From Proteinivorax tanatarense (GTDB taxonomy: Bacteria > Bacillota > Proteinivoracia > Proteinivoracales > Proteinivoracaceae), in contig NZ_CP158367.1 of NCBI RefSeq assembly GCF_040267685.1, positions 2,232,001 to 2,296,000 of the forward strand: 64,000 bases of DNA, read 5' to 3'. This document shows, piece by piece, positions 1-9,871 of the stretch; the first letter of the stretch is position 1, and each line of letters opens with the position of its first letter. The notes beneath the pieces are model-generated. The model was not told the origin of the DNA, did no database searches, and saw nothing but the letters and a program-made list of their open reading frames with translations. Made by a program: the position numbers and the translations under genes.

Positions 1-2739
1 AAGCTGCTGTTTTTCTCCATTCACTGTATAAGTTACAACAGCTCCCGACTCTGCTTCGGTTTTTATATACACAGAATCGCTAGTTATATAAGGCGTCTCA
101 TATAAATCTTCTAAGGAGTAAATTGGCTTATCAATTTTAACTACAGTAACTTCTTTAGAGCTTGTTACGCCATAAGGAGTTGTAGCTTCAATTAAGAATG
201 TGTTTTCTCCTTTTTCTAAGGTTACTTCTAATCCAACACCTTTATCAAGCTCAATAGCTTTTTTTCCATCAATTAGTACTTCGGAATCTACATCTGTAGA
301 TACATTTAATGTGTAGTCTTTGTCTTTAGAGTAGCTTTTACTTTCTAAGTTTATATTAGGAACCTCCGTGTTAACTTCAAATGGTTCATATACCACATCC
401 ATATCACCAAATCCCGGAATTGGGAAGTTAGGTAACCCCCACTCTGCTTGTACTTGTAATATATACTCACCATCATCTAATTCTCCTAAATTAGTATTGT
501 GTAGTGTCCAAGTTCCAGCAGATAGACCACTTGGAGCTTCAACTATATTACCAAGTAGATTACCTTTCCTATCCAATACATTTACTCCAACAAAGTCTGC
601 CGCCATCCCTAGGGTAAAGGTAATGTCCACAGAGTCAGTTTCGCTTAATTTTCTATCCATATGAAGGTCACTTGTAAAGAATTCCTCAATAATTCCTTCG
701 TGGTAATAAACTGTTACTTGAAGGCTGTCAAAGTATTCTTCATCTTCTCCCTCTAGTTCTATTCCTTCAGTTGGTGTTAGCATTAGATAGCCTTCATGTG
801 CCCCTTCTTCAAGACCTTCTAAGTCAAAGGTAATATCAAATTCAGCTTCGCTATTAGCTTCTACAGTAACTTGGTCTACAAAAGTAGCTTCTAAGGAGTC
901 GGAAATAAGCTCGATATCATAGGTTATTTTTTCATCACTTATGTTCTTAACTGTAACAGTGTTATCTTTACCGGTTACATTTAGACTTAAGCCACCTGGC
1001 ACAGCAACTCCTCTAGAAAGAGCTGCAGATTGTAAGTCCATAATGCCTGATCCTTGAGTAGTTACTGCATATTTTTCATCATTTTCGTCTTCCAACCACC
1101 AAGGAGTATTCATAAGAAGAGCTTTTGTCTCTTCTACAGTTAATTCTGGTCTAAGTTGCCTAAGAAGAGCCACACCACCAGCTACATGAGGAGCTGACAT
1201 ACTAGTTCCGCTCATTGTTCCTATTCCCATGTCAGGAACTGCAGCAGTTATACCATCACCAGGAGCTGTAATATCTGGTTTTAATGTGTAAGAAGATGTA
1301 GGACCAGCAGAACTAAAACCTGACATAAGAAATCCTGGATCTAGAACGTTCAATGCCATAGTAAGCTCTGGATTTTGTGCATGCTTACTTAAAATTTCCA
1401 AAGCCATATCTGCAGGTATGCCAAAAAATGGAATGTCAAAAGTTCCTCCTACACTTATACCTCCAGGACGATAAGTAATAATACCTTTGGCACCCTCTTC
1501 TGTTACAAAGTTGACCTCCGCAAGACCCCATGGGTCATCCCAATCAGCAAAGACAATCTTATCTTTTACATCAAGTTCTGACCAGTCAGAAAGTCCAGCA
1601 GTATTTACAATCTCATACATTTCTCCATCTGGATCTGGAGAATCTGATGGGTTTATGTTTTTATCATAAATAGTACCGTCTTCCAATGTTATGGTACCAT
1701 TAATAATTTCACCATAACTACCTACAGAAATTACTTGATCGCCTGTAGATGGAGAACCTGTTGTTGGAAATTCATGCCCATCGTTACCTGCTGAGGCAAC
1801 GACTACTACGCCAGCTTCTACAGCTTGGTTTGCCGCTAAAGCCGTAGGGAAATTAGGACAAGAAATAGAATTACCTAAACTCATATTAATTACGTCTGCT
1901 CTAGGTAAGTCCCCACCTGGATTTACAGCCCACTCTATGCCAGCTATAGTCCAGCTTGTTAACCCACGTCCATCATCACCTAAGGTCTTAATTCCATAAA
2001 GGCTAGCGTCAGGGGCCACCCCTTGTAATATTTCATCTTCGGATAACTCTAAAGGATAACCAGCAACTGTGCCAGCTACATGAGTTCCATGACCTTGTCT
2101 ATCCATCCAGTCTTCATATCCATCACCACTATCTGTAAAGTTAATACCGCTCAAAACCTTATGGTCTAAACCAAATTGACCACCAAAGGAAGGATGTGTA
2201 TAATCAATACCGGTATCGATTACAGCAACTATTTCACCTTCACCGGTAACATTCTCTGACTCCCAAATATAAGGAGCATTTGTCCATCCTACAGATTCAG
2301 TAGTGTTGGGCTCAACCGGCACACCAGGAACAGCTGTTTCAGGAATCTCTGGAACTTCGATGACAACATCTGGAAAAACACCTGCTACTCCGTCAATTTG
2401 CTCCAGTTCCATTGCATCACTTAACGATACTGATGAGCTAAATCCAGAAATCGTGTGAGTAAATACATGGTTAGGCCTCACATCAATCCCTCTTTTAGCT
2501 GCTTCACTAAGAACCTCTTCCCTGTTGCTAATAATCTGTTGCTCATATGATTGTATGCTACTTGTACTAAATTCGCCTTTTTCCTCTAGCTGCACTTCAT
2601 ATGCTAAAACAGGCTTGTCGTCTAGTTGCACAATAACATCAACCATTAGCTCATCCTCCGTTCCTGCTGTGGCCATGGACATACCGGAGCCAGAAAGCAC
2701 TAGTAGAAAGGATAAAGTTAAAGCTATAAACTTCTTCAC
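1..2739 (-). CDS. S8 subtilisin-like secreted protease, C-terminus beyond window
   Basis: Secreted serine endopeptidase, 913 codons visible and still open at position 1. The GTG start at 2739 follows an AGGAGGTG site; a short hydrophobic signal peptide (residues 1-23) comes first, then a propeptide-like segment to about 145. The catalytic triad is visible: Asp175 in AVIDTGID, His217 in GHGTHVAG, Ser513 in GTSMSAPHV. Between His and Ser is a PA-type insertion (about residues 390-450), as in Vpr/lactocepin-like subtilases. After the catalytic domain come Fn3-like and Ig-like beta segments, which suggests a cell-envelope or large extracellular protease. It is monocistronic as far as seen. The family call is firm; the substrate is unknown. 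Confidence 0.93.
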   Translation of the reverse strand, partial: MKKFIALTLSFLLVLSGSGMSMATAGTEDELMVDVIVQLDDKPVLAYEVQLEEKGEFSTSSIQSYEQQIISNREEVLSEAAKRGIDVRPNHVFTHTISGFSSSVSLSDAMELEQIDGVAGVFPDVVIEVPEIPETAVPGVPVEPNTTESVGWTNAPYIWESENVTGEGEIVAVIDTGIDYTHPSFGGQFGLDHKVLSGINFTDSGDGYEDWMDRQGHGTHVAGTVAGYPLELSEDEILQGVAPDASLYGIKTLGDDGRGLTSWTIAGIEWAVNPGGDLPRADVINMSLGNSISCPNFPTALAANQAVEAGVVVVASAGNDGHEFPTTGSPSTGDQVISVGSYGEIINGTITLEDGTIYDKNINPSDSPDPDGEMYEIVNTAGLSDWSELDVKDKIVFADWDDPWGLAEVNFVTEEGAKGIITYRPGGISVGGTFDIPFFGIPADMALEILSKHAQNPELTMALNVLDPGFLMSGFSSAGPTSSYTLKPDITAPGDGITAAVPDMGIGTMSGTSMSAPHVAGGVALLRQLRPELTVEETKALLMNTPWWLEDENDEKYAVTTQGSGIMDLQSAALSRGVAVPGGLSLNVTGKDNTVTVKNISDEKITYDIELISDSLEATFVDQVTVEANSEAEFDITFDLEGLEEGAHEGYLMLTPTEGIELEGEDEEYFDSLQVTVYYHEGIIEEFFTSDLHMDRKLSETDSVDITFTLGMAADFVGVNVLDRKGNLLGNIVEAPSGLSAGTWTLHNTNLGELDDGEYILQVQAEWGLPNFPIPGFGDMDVVYEPFEVNTEVPNINLESKSYSKDKDYTLNVSTDVDSEVLIDGKKAIELDKGVGLEVTLEKGENTFLIEATTPYGVTSSKEVTVVKIDKPIYSLEDLYETPYITSDSVYIKTEAESGAVVTYTVNGEKQQL

Positions 2740-2774
2740 AAAAAAACACCTCCTAAATTTTTTTTCAACTACAT

Positions 2775-2803
2775 ATTCTATATTTACAAGAAATTTCCTG
2801 CAA
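2775..2803 (-). promoter_or_regulatory. sigma-A-type promoter of the subtilase at 1-2739
   Basis: On the minus strand a TTGCAG -35 box (2798-2803) and TAGAAT -10 box (2775-2780) are separated by exactly 17 bases, just upstream of the ribosome site of the subtilase. The remaining AT-rich spacer up to 3056 shows nothing else I can name. Confidence 0.55.
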
Positions 2804-3056
2804 CATTATTGAAATATTTCTGATTCTTCTAATTTTTTAAACTTACATAAATAAGTAGTTTTTTTGTTAAGTGATTTTTATTATAAAAAAGTTACACCTC
2901 TAAAAAACCCTTCTTGGTTCACCTTTGTAAGAACGTTTTTATTTTTGAGTTTTCTTTATGTTAGTTAAGCCTATTTCAAAAGATAACACTTTTCTTCTTT
3001 TTCGATTTATTGTTTCATTTATATTACACGACTGTTGTAATAATTTTGTAAAAGTT

Positions 3057-3091
3057 AAAAAATAGACCGTATTTTTATTACAGTCTATTTT
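3057..3091 (-). terminator. intrinsic terminator of the thiamine operon
   Basis: On the minus strand the arms AAAATAGAC and GTCTATTTT form a 9-bp stem that overlaps the last codons of tenI and ends in a T run. The stem is AT-rich, so it is a moderate-strength terminator. Confidence 0.6.
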
Positions 3092-3674
3092 CTTTCAGTT
3101 TCTTTATAACATTTTTAGCATTTTTTGATTCCATTATTAGCGACATTACAGCTACTGCTGAAATAGGTAGGTGGGTGATTGCATCTATAGTTTTTGGGGT
3201 TATACCACCAATTGGTATTACCGGTATAGTTACCTTTTTTAAAATATCTGTAAGCCATGACACCCCTCGTGGTTCAAGTCCTTTTTTGCAGTCAGTTTGA
3301 AAAACATGCCCGCATATTAGGTAGTCTGCCCCGCTTTTTTGAGCTTGTATTGCTTCTTTTACAGAATGTACAGACACTCCTATAAGGGCGTTATATTTAA
3401 CCTCTAATCCCATAAATTCCTTATATGGCATATGGATTCCATCGGATTTTATTGCTTTGGCAACCTCTATGTTGCTGTTAATAATAAGCTTTATATTTTT
3501 ATCGCCTATTATTTGTTTAATCTTAACAGCTATAGGCAGGAGCTTTTCTGTCGGCAGGTCTTTTTCCCTTAGTATTATTCCATCGATACCGCCCTTTATC
3601 GATTGTTCTATTGCATGATAATAGTTGTCCCCAGCTAATTTTCTGTTTGTAACAAGATATATTTTTTTACTCAT
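3078..3674 (-). CDS. tenI: TenI-type thiazole tautomerase (ThiE-like)
   Basis: A TIM-barrel protein of 198 residues, last gene of the thiamine operon. It resembles Bacillus TenI more than ThiE: the block around residues 122-137 reads [16 protein letters not shown], in which His123 sits where the catalytic His of TenI is found. ILREKD near residue 35 and IPVIPIGGI near 170 are phosphate/substrate loops of the ThiE/TenI fold. TenI aromatises the thiazole carboxylate phosphate made by ThiG. Its start overlaps the end of thiC by 8 bases, indicating translational coupling. A bifunctional or ThiE role is the alternative, since no other thiE lies in the window. Confidence 0.8.
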   Translation of the reverse strand: MSKKIYLVTNRKLAGDNYYHAIEQSIKGGIDGIILREKDLPTEKLLPIAVKIKQIIGDKNIKLIINSNIEVAKAIKSDGIHMPYKEFMGLEVKYNALIGVSVHSVKEAIQAQKSGADYLICGHVFQTDCKKGLEPRGVSWLTDILKKVTIPVIPIGGITPKTIDAITHLPISAVAVMSLIMESKNAKNVIKKLKENRL

Positions 3675-4980
3675 CTTCTCTTAATATATTTATGTCTTTA
3701 CCTTCCATAACCTTGTTCATGTTGCGCATTGAGCACATCTTTCCGCACATGGTGCAGCTATCCTCGTGCTCAGGCATTGATTCTGCTCTATACCTCTGTG
3801 CTTTTTCTGGATCTATAGCTAACTCAAACATCCCCTTCCAATCTAGTTTTTGACGGCGACGGCTCATCTCATTATCTACATTTTTTGCTCCTTTAACTCC
3901 TTTTGCAATATCTCCAGCATGAGCTGCAATTTTAGAAGCTATAATCCCTTCTTTCATATCCTCTAGATTAGGAAGTCTTAGATGTTCAGCTGGGGTTACA
4001 TAACATAAAAAATCTGCACCGTGGCTAGCTGCAATAGCACCTCCGATAGCACTTGTTATATGATCATAGCCTGGAGCTATATCTGTCACTATTGGACCCA
4101 ACACATAAAAGGGCGCACCGTGGCACAACTTCTTTTCCAGCACCATATTAGCTTCTATTTCATTTATCGCCATATGCCCCGGTCCTTCTATCATCACCTG
4201 TACATTACGTTCCCAAGCTCTTAGCGTTAACTCTCCTAGCACCATAAGCTCTTTTACTTGACTGGCGTCGGTAGCATCGCTTATACACCCCGGCCTACAT
4301 GCATCTCCTAAACTTAAAGTAATGTCATATTTTTCACAAATATCCAACAGCTTATCATAGTGCTCAAAAAATGGGTTTTCTTTTCCGTTTAATTCCATCC
4401 AAGCGTACATTAAAGATCCACCCCGAGACACTATATTAGTAATCCTTTTGTTGCGCTTAAAAACTTCTGCTGTTTCTCCATTAATCCCTGCATGTATAGT
4501 TACAAAATCTACTCCATCTTTGCCATGCTTTTCTACAACATCTAAAAACTCTTGAGCTGTAATATCTTTTAATTCCTTATCATAAAATCCAACTGCATCA
4601 TAGATAGGAACAGTACCTATCATTGCCGGAGACATATCAACAAGCCTTTTTCTAAACTCCTCAGTTTTACCAAATGAACTTAAATCCATTATAGCTTCTG
4701 CTTTCATGTCTATGGCTGTTTGTACTTTTTCTAACTCCGCGTCGATGCTTGGACAATCCTTAGATATCCCTAAATTAACGTTAATCTTTGTTCTTAGCCC
4801 TTCTCCTATGGCTTCTGGGTCTAGGCTTTTATGGTTCTTATTTGCAGGAATAGCAACCTTTCCTTCAGCTACAAGACTTCTTAATTCCTCTACTTCCATT
4901 TTTTCCTTTTTAGCTACTTTCTCCATCTCTTTAGTAACAATACCCTTCTTAGCCGCATCCATCTGAGTGGTAAACTCCAT
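3667..4980 (-). CDS. thiC: phosphomethylpyrimidine synthase ThiC
   Basis: Radical-SAM enzyme converting aminoimidazole ribotide into HMP phosphate, the pyrimidine half of thiamine. At 437 residues it is the short form without the long N-terminal region of the E. coli enzyme. ThiC hallmarks are [11 protein letters not shown] and [16 protein letters not shown] in the barrel. The C-terminal cluster motif reads CTMCGKMC, a CX2CX3C spacing, one residue shorter than the CX2CX4C I know from E. coli. The start follows AAAGGGAGAG. It sits between thiH and tenI in one operon, under the TPP riboswitches at 8.1-8.3 kb. Confidence 0.96.
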   Translation of the reverse strand: MEFTTQMDAAKKGIVTKEMEKVAKKEKMEVEELRSLVAEGKVAIPANKNHKSLDPEAIGEGLRTKINVNLGISKDCPSIDAELEKVQTAIDMKAEAIMDLSSFGKTEEFRKRLVDMSPAMIGTVPIYDAVGFYDKELKDITAQEFLDVVEKHGKDGVDFVTIHAGINGETAEVFKRNKRITNIVSRGGSLMYAWMELNGKENPFFEHYDKLLDICEKYDITLSLGDACRPGCISDATDASQVKELMVLGELTLRAWERNVQVMIEGPGHMAINEIEANMVLEKKLCHGAPFYVLGPIVTDIAPGYDHITSAIGGAIAASHGADFLCYVTPAEHLRLPNLEDMKEGIIASKIAAHAGDIAKGVKGAKNVDNEMSRRRQKLDWKGMFELAIDPEKAQRYRAESMPEHEDSCTMCGKMCSMRNMNKVMEGKDINILREDE

Positions 4981-5020
4981 TACACAACTCTCCCTTTTTT
5001 TATAATTGAAAAACGAAAAA

Positions 5021-6124
5021 TTATAATTTTAACCAATCTTTTAAAATTGGCTGATAACCGATAGCAAAAATAGCTTCCTTTATTTCATCCACACTGCGGA
5101 TATCTCCAATTTGAAATTGGCTGGTTTCTTCTTTTTTAGCACTATGTCCACCAACAGAGGTCATAACTCCGGCTGACATTTTAGTAACCCCTAACGGAAC
5201 CAGTTTATCCCTAAAAGCTTGCTCTTCTCTTGTAGATATAGTAACTCCACCATAAGGAATAAAGTTTTTAAACGCCAAAAGAATTTGAACTAACTCCTTA
5301 TCTTTTACATCATAAATATTATCGTAACTACCCACATGGGGTCGTATTCTTGGAAGGGAAATACTTACTTCAACATCTGGGTATGTTTCTTGTAAATAAC
5401 TTGCATGTAACCCGGTTTTAAAAGCTTCTTTCCTCCAATGGGCAAGGCCTAAAAGCGCCCCTATATTAACTGTTCTAATTTTCTGCTCACATGCACGCTC
5501 AGGCGCTTTAAGTCTAAATTGGTAATCTTTTTTAGGCCCTTTAACATGTACTTTTTTATAAGTACCTTCATCATAAACTTCTTGGTAGATAGTAAGTCCA
5601 TCAACCCCAGCATCAATCATTTGCCTATACTCTTCTCCAGTCAGCGGATAAATTTCTATAGATATTGAATGAAAATATTTATTAAGTATTTTTACAGCAT
5701 CTAAAATATATGAAACTGGAGTTTCCTGCCTAGATTCCCCCGTAAGTACAAGTATGTGTTTAATGCCCGTTTTAGATATAGCCTCAGCTTCTTTTTTTAT
5801 TTCACTCTTATTAAGTTTTCTACGACTTATATTATGCTCTGTGTTAAAGGAACAATAAAGACATTTATTAACACAAAAATTAGATAGATACATCGGCGTA
5901 TACAATAAAACAGTTTTACCAAAATGTTGAATGGTTAGTCTATTAGCTCTCTGAGCCATCTCCTCTAAACACTCACTGGCTGCTGGTGAAAGTAGAACAA
6001 GATAATCGTTTACATCAAGTTTGCTTTTTTTAAGTACCTTTAAAATATCATTTTTAGTCACAGAAGAGAAATAAGTATTGTAATCAAAATCATTGTATTT
6101 TTCTAGCACATCAGCAAAGGACAT
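5021..6124 (-). CDS. thiH: 2-iminoacetate synthase ThiH
   Basis: Radical-SAM tyrosine lyase that makes dehydroglycine for the thiazole ring; ThiH instead of the oxidase ThiO is the anaerobe's choice. 367 residues, with the cluster motif CVNKCLYC (CX3CX2C) near residue 84 followed by SFN. The ATG overlaps the thiG stop by one base (TAATG), so the two are coupled and probably form the known ThiG-ThiH complex. It is followed by a 40-base gap to thiC. Confidence 0.96.
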   Translation of the reverse strand: MSFADVLEKYNDFDYNTYFSSVTKNDILKVLKKSKLDVNDYLVLLSPAASECLEEMAQRANRLTIQHFGKTVLLYTPMYLSNFCVNKCLYCSFNTEHNISRRKLNKSEIKKEAEAISKTGIKHILVLTGESRQETPVSYILDAVKILNKYFHSISIEIYPLTGEEYRQMIDAGVDGLTIYQEVYDEGTYKKVHVKGPKKDYQFRLKAPERACEQKIRTVNIGALLGLAHWRKEAFKTGLHASYLQETYPDVEVSISLPRIRPHVGSYDNIYDVKDKELVQILLAFKNFIPYGGVTISTREEQAFRDKLVPLGVTKMSAGVMTSVGGHSAKKEETSQFQIGDIRSVDEIKEAIFAIGYQPILKDWLKL

Positions 6125-6906
6125 TATTTATCATCCTCATTTAAAAAACCCGTTAAGGGAGACGATGCCTCAGCAACCTTTGCTTCTACTCCCGCCTTTG
6201 CTACATAAGCACTTCTTCCCGCCTTTACGGCTAAATCAAAAGCTTGTGCCATTTTTACAGGATCAGAAGCTGAGGAAATTGCGGTATTTACCAGTACTGC
6301 CTCTGCTCCCATCTCCATTGCTTCAGCTGCTTGGGATGGTTTCCCAATACCCGCATCAACGATTATAGGAACGTTAATCTCGTCAATCAATATTTCTATG
6401 AGTTCTCTCGTTTTAAGGCCACGGTTTGTGCCAATTGGTGCTCCAAGAGGCATAACCGCTGCCGCTCCAGCTTCTTCCATGGCCTTTGCAGCCATCAAAT
6501 CAGGACTCATGTAAGGTAAAACTTTAAATCCTTCACCAACTAAAACTTCCGTTGCCTTGATAGTCTCGTAATTATCAGGAAGTAGATATTTTTGGTCTGA
6601 TATAACCTCTATCTTTATCCAATCACCGCAACCTGTTGCTCTGGCTAAATTTGCAATACGAACTGCTTCCTGGGCATTTCTAGCACCTGATGTGTTTGGA
6701 AGCAAGGTGCATCTTTTAGGTATATGTTCTAAAATATCTGTTTCTCTGTTATCCATATCAACTCTTCGTAATGCCATAGTAACCATTTCACTATTTGAAC
6801 TTTTGATAGCCTCGCCCATAAGTTTATGGTTGGCAAACTTCCCTGTGCCTACAAACAACCTGCTGCTAAATGTTGTTCCAGCTAATACAAATTGGTCCAT
6901 TTTCAT
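6124..6906 (-). CDS. thiG: thiazole synthase ThiG
   Basis: TIM-barrel enzyme that joins deoxyxylulose 5-phosphate, dehydroglycine and ThiS-thiocarboxylate sulfur into the thiazole phosphate. 260 residues, the normal length. Lys98 in WIKIEV is the expected Schiff-base lysine. LFVGTGKF near residue 17, NTSGARNA near 71 and [18 protein letters not shown] near 190 are family signatures. It is flanked by thiF (6-base gap) and thiH (1-base overlap). Confidence 0.97.
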   Translation of the reverse strand: MKMDQFVLAGTTFSSRLFVGTGKFANHKLMGEAIKSSNSEMVTMALRRVDMDNRETDILEHIPKRCTLLPNTSGARNAQEAVRIANLARATGCGDWIKIEVISDQKYLLPDNYETIKATEVLVGEGFKVLPYMSPDLMAAKAMEEAGAAAVMPLGAPIGTNRGLKTRELIEILIDEINVPIIVDAGIGKPSQAAEAMEMGAEAVLVNTAISSASDPVKMAQAFDLAVKAGRSAYVAKAGVEAKVAEASSPLTGFLNEDDK

Positions 6907-6912
6907 CCTCCT

Positions 6913-7719
6913 TTAAACGTCTTCTTTGCCTAAAATCAACCTCAGTACCATATTAGCCTGATGATTTGCTGTTATAGCTACTCTAGGTGCCATTAGGCCT
7001 GAACCCTCTTTAGCTTCATTTTCTCCATCACCAACTAAATAAAAATTCTCCCTAATCTTTTTAGTTTCTATTAAATTACTTGAATAGTAACCTGCCATAC
7101 CAGAAGCTGCCACTATGGGTTTTGGGTATAGTTTTGATAACGTCGTGTTAACAAGCTCTGCCTTACTGACAGGATTATCAAAAGCTTCTACAACAATATC
7201 AACTCCTTTAAAAACTTCTGTTATGTTACTCTCATCTAAATAAACCTGTTTTGTTTCCACTTCTACAAAAGGATTAACTTGTGACAACAAATCTTTCAAT
7301 GCATCAGTTTTGTACATCCCTATATGCTTTACAAAATAGTGTTGACGGTTTAAATTACTAGGCTCTACTACGTCAAAGTCCACAAGTATTAGTTTGCCAA
7401 CTCCTGTTCTAGCCAAGGACAAAGCAATATTTGATCCTAGTCCACCAAGTCCAGCAATACCTACAGTGGATTTTTTAACCTTTTTATGAACGCCGGGTGT
7501 ATGCCTGGCAACTAACAGTGCTTCTAGCTCCTCTTTTTCAAGGATTTGACCCTTTTTTATTAAAATTACTTCATCATTGTCTTTTAACTGCTGATTTTTC
7601 TTTATAATAAAACCATTCAAAACAACTATATCCGCATCTTTTTTTGTTTTATCTCTAATCCCAAAAGCAGTTTCACCTTGAGATACAGTCATAAGCTGTT
7701 CATTAACATATACTCGCAT
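6913..7719 (-). CDS. thiF: ThiF-family adenylyltransferase with N-terminal ubiquitin-like domain
   Basis: Activates the C-terminus of ThiS by adenylation so sulfur can be loaded. Residues 1-65 look like a ThiS/ubiquitin-like beta-grasp domain; the E1-like Rossmann domain follows, with GLGGLGSN near 91, acidic LVDFD near 112 and NRQHYF near 120. It matches the short clostridial ThiF type (268 residues) and has no CXXC zinc pair. The fused domain has no Gly-Gly tail, so it is unlikely to be the sulfur carrier itself; a separate thiS lies immediately upstream, 2 bases away. Confidence 0.88.
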   Translation of the reverse strand: MRVYVNEQLMTVSQGETAFGIRDKTKKDADIVVLNGFIIKKNQQLKDNDEVILIKKGQILEKEELEALLVARHTPGVHKKVKKSTVGIAGLGGLGSNIALSLARTGVGKLILVDFDVVEPSNLNRQHYFVKHIGMYKTDALKDLLSQVNPFVEVETKQVYLDESNITEVFKGVDIVVEAFDNPVSKAELVNTTLSKLYPKPIVAASGMAGYYSSNLIETKKIRENFYLVGDGENEAKEGSGLMAPRVAITANHQANMVLRLILGKEDV

Positions 7720-7721
7720 AT

Positions 7722-7916
7722 TTAACCGCCTCCCACAAATCCTACTATCTCAATTTTATCTTTTTCATCTAACACTATGCTGTGGTAATTTCGTTTGTCA
7801 ATTATCTGTTGGTTAATTTCAACCACCACCTTTGTATGGTCAAAGTTTAACTTATCAAGCATCTCTGTTACAGTTATTCCTGCCATCTCCATTTCCTTAC
7901 CGTTAACCACTACCAT
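7722..7916 (-). CDS. thiS: sulfur carrier protein ThiS
   Basis: 64-residue beta-grasp carrier ending in VGGG; the terminal Gly-Gly is the site of adenylation and thiocarboxylation. The ATG at 7916 is preceded at proper distance by AAGGAGGTG, so I prefer it to the upstream in-frame ATG at 7952. First gene of the thi operon, directly downstream of two riboswitch/terminator modules. Confidence 0.9.
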   Translation of the reverse strand: MVVVNGKEMEMAGITVTEMLDKLNFDHTKVVVEINQQIIDKRNYHSIVLDEKDKIEIVGFVGGG

Positions 7917-7976
7917 AATTTTCACCTCCTTATACCTGAAACTAAAATACACCCACTTACAATTGTGACTTTTCTT

Positions 7977-7997
7977 AACTACTAATTTCGAGTAGTT
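7977..7997 (-). other. small hairpin in thiS 5' leader
   Basis: AACTACT and AGTAGTT form a 7-bp stem between the proximal riboswitch terminator and the thiS ribosome site. Its role is unknown; it may stabilise the processed mRNA end. Confidence 0.3.
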
Positions 7998-8005
7998 TCA
8001 CCTAC

Positions 8006-8042
8006 AATAAAAACAAAGGCAAACCACCTAGGGTTTGCCTTT
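8006..8042 (-). terminator. terminator of proximal TPP riboswitch
   Basis: On the minus strand AAAGGCAAACC and GGTTTGCCTTT form a perfect 11-bp stem with a 6-base loop, then GTTTTTATT. It lies directly after the proximal aptamer, the expected expression platform. Confidence 0.85.
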
Positions 8043-8057
8043 TATCCACATAAAAAA

Positions 8058-8143
8058 CTAGCTCCCTACGTTGGCATTACCCAAATCAGGTTTTAGGGTC
8101 AGAGATAACATCTCTTTCTCAGCCTATTAATATAAGCTCCCCT
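8058..8143 (-). promoter_or_regulatory. TPP riboswitch aptamer, proximal copy
   Basis: Minus strand shows the THI-box core: GGGGAGC, CTGAGA, GACCC, ACCTGAT, GGGTAATGCCAACG and AGGGA in the right order. P2 can form from AGCTTA and TAGGCT. A closing P1 helix is hard to find, unlike in the distal copy, so this aptamer may be weaker. It controls thiSFGHC-tenI through the terminator at 8006-8042. Confidence 0.88.
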
Positions 8144-8162
8144 TATATTCAATTTTTGATAT

Positions 8163-8191
8163 AAAAATAAAGCTCACCATAGGTGAGCTTT
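8163..8191 (-). terminator. terminator of distal TPP riboswitch
   Basis: On the minus strand AAAGCTCACC, a 3-base loop and GGTGAGCTTT are followed by ATTTTTAT, a strong intrinsic terminator directly after the distal aptamer. Confidence 0.85.
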
Positions 8192-8211
8192 TGTACACAG
8201 TTAAGTGTTTT

Positions 8212-8294
8212 TAGCTTTCCTACGGTAGTGTAAACTACATCAGGTTCAAGGGTTAGGCAGCACTTGCCCTCTCAGCCAAAAGGCACCCCTAGCT
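8212..8294 (-). promoter_or_regulatory. TPP riboswitch aptamer, distal copy
   Basis: Complete THI-box on the minus strand: AGGGGTGCC, GGCTGAGAGG, ACCCTTGAACCTGAT, the thymidine-rich spacer, CGTAGGAAAGC. P1 closes with AGCT/AGCT. The block GTTTACACTAC replaces the more usual GGGTAATGCC, a recognised variation for this part of the aptamer. First of two tandem riboswitches. Confidence 0.9.
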
Positions 8295-8314
8295 TTTATA
8301 TGTACTTTTATTTA

Positions 8315-8343
8315 ATTATAACTATGATAAGTAGAAATGTCAA
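8315..8343 (-). promoter_or_regulatory. thi operon promoter, consensus sigma-A
   Basis: TTGACA (8338-8343) and TATAAT (8315-8320) on the minus strand are separated by exactly 17 bases, 20-30 bases upstream of the distal TPP aptamer. Both boxes are perfect consensus, so constitutive initiation with control by the two terminators is likely. Confidence 0.9.
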
Positions 8344-8360
8344 ATAATAGTATTAAACAT

Positions 8361-9745
8361 CCTAGGGGAATGAGTTCCCCTGGAGTTGGACAGCAGACAG
8401 TTGGTCAGTTGGAAGGGGGATATTACATCTTTTTATACATTGAAATTTTTATGTCTCTAACCTCACATCAGCAAAAAAATCCACCTCCTTCAACCATTGT
8501 TGCTACAGCTATCTTCTACATACCCCGGGGAATGCATTCCCCTCTACAACATTCAAAAACATAATCTCTTCTTTCTAGATCAACACATTTACTAACGTAG
8601 TAGCAGGTAATTCATTGCCTGCGGGCATAAGTATCCAAATGACCAAGTCTGATACCTACAACTTCCTCACGCTATTCTCTATCATCACGGATATCACTGC
8701 CCTCAACCATTATTGCTGCAACCACCTTTTACATACCCCGGGGAATGAATTCCCCTCTACGTTTAGAAATATTAGTTTTTCTTCTTAGTTCAATTTACCC
8801 ATAACATTTAAAAACATAATCTCTTCTTTCTAGGTCAACACATCAACTTACGTAGCAGGTAATTCATTGTCTGCGGGCATAGGTATCCAAATGACCAAGT
8901 CTGATACCTACAACTTCCTCACGCTACTTTCTATCATCACGGATATCACTGCCCTCAACCATTATTGCTGCAACCACCTTTTACATACCCCGGGGAATGA
9001 ATTCCCCTCTACGTTTAATAATATTGATTTTTTCTTCCTATTTAAACTAACTAATACATTTAATATCTTTAATTTTTTATTCTGGTTAAGCTTACCAATA
9101 ACATTCAAAACATAATCTCTTCTTTTCTAGATCAACACATCCACTAACGTAGTAGCAAGTAATTCATTGCCTGCTGGAATAGATATCCAAATGACCTAGC
9201 TTGGTACCTACAACTTCCTCACGCTATTCTCTATCATCACGGATATCACTGCCCTCAACCATTGTTGCTGCAACCACCTTTTACATACCCCGGGGAATGA
9301 ATTCCCCTCTACGTTTAGAAATATTAGTTTTTCTTCTTAGTTCAATTTACCCATAACATTTAAAAACATAATCTCTTCTTTCTAGGTCAACACATCAACT
9401 TACGTAGCAGGTAATTCATTGCCTGCGGGCATAGGTATCCAAATGACCAAGTCTGATACCTACAACTTCCTCACGCTACTTTCTATCATCACGGATATCA
9501 CTACCCTCAACCATTGTTGCTGCAACCACCTTTTACATACCCCGGGGAATGAATTCCCCTCTACGTTTAGAAATTTTAGTTTTTCTTCTTAGTTCAATTT
9601 ACCCATAACATTTAAAACATTAACGTTTTTTATTTTAGTTAAGCTTACCAGTACATTTAAAAACATAATCTCTTCTTTCTAGGTCAACATATCAACTTAC
9701 GTAGCAGGTAATTCATTGCCTGCGGGCATGGAAGTCTATAGATTC
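8361..9745. repeat. array of paired GTAG-headed hairpin repeats (REP/BIME-like)
   Basis: Non-coding array with two hairpin types. Type A (minus strand, GTAGAGGGGAATTCATTCCCC) ends at 8547, 8760, 9012, 9312 and 9564, with a diverged copy at 8361-8385. Type B (plus strand, GTAGCAGGTAATTCATTGCC) starts at 8600, 8852, 9152, 9404 and 9701. Both begin with GTAG and share the core AATTCATT. Successive copies are 252 and 300 bases apart in alternation; the longer unit carries about 48 extra bases, so a 552-base double unit seems to have been duplicated. The open frames here are made of repeat sequence and are not genes. Confidence 0.85.
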
Positions 9746-9815
9746 CTTTTGTTCCAACTGCCTAAACCAAGCTCCTTACCTTTTCCCATTGCATAGCACA
9801 AAAAACTAAAGGGTT

Positions 9816-9842
9816 TTGTATGGTTATGTCGAATTATATAAT
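9816..9842 (+). promoter_or_regulatory. possible promoter of the MORN/metalloprotease gene
   Basis: TATAAT at 9837-9842 lies 30 bases before the start codon; the -35 region (TTTTGT/TTGTAT near 9814-9821) is poor. The gene is separated from the repeat array by about 90 bases. Confidence 0.35.
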
Positions 9843-9871
9843 ATTAAACTTTTAATGAGGAGGAGCCTCTA

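Noticed and set aside
8337..9115. Short plus-strand ORFs in the repeat array
   Set aside because: They consist of the hairpin repeats and linkers, repeat with the array period, and lack ribosome sites.
8361..9745. CRISPR array
   Set aside because: Repeated units are far too long, the linkers are repeated too, and no cas gene is present.
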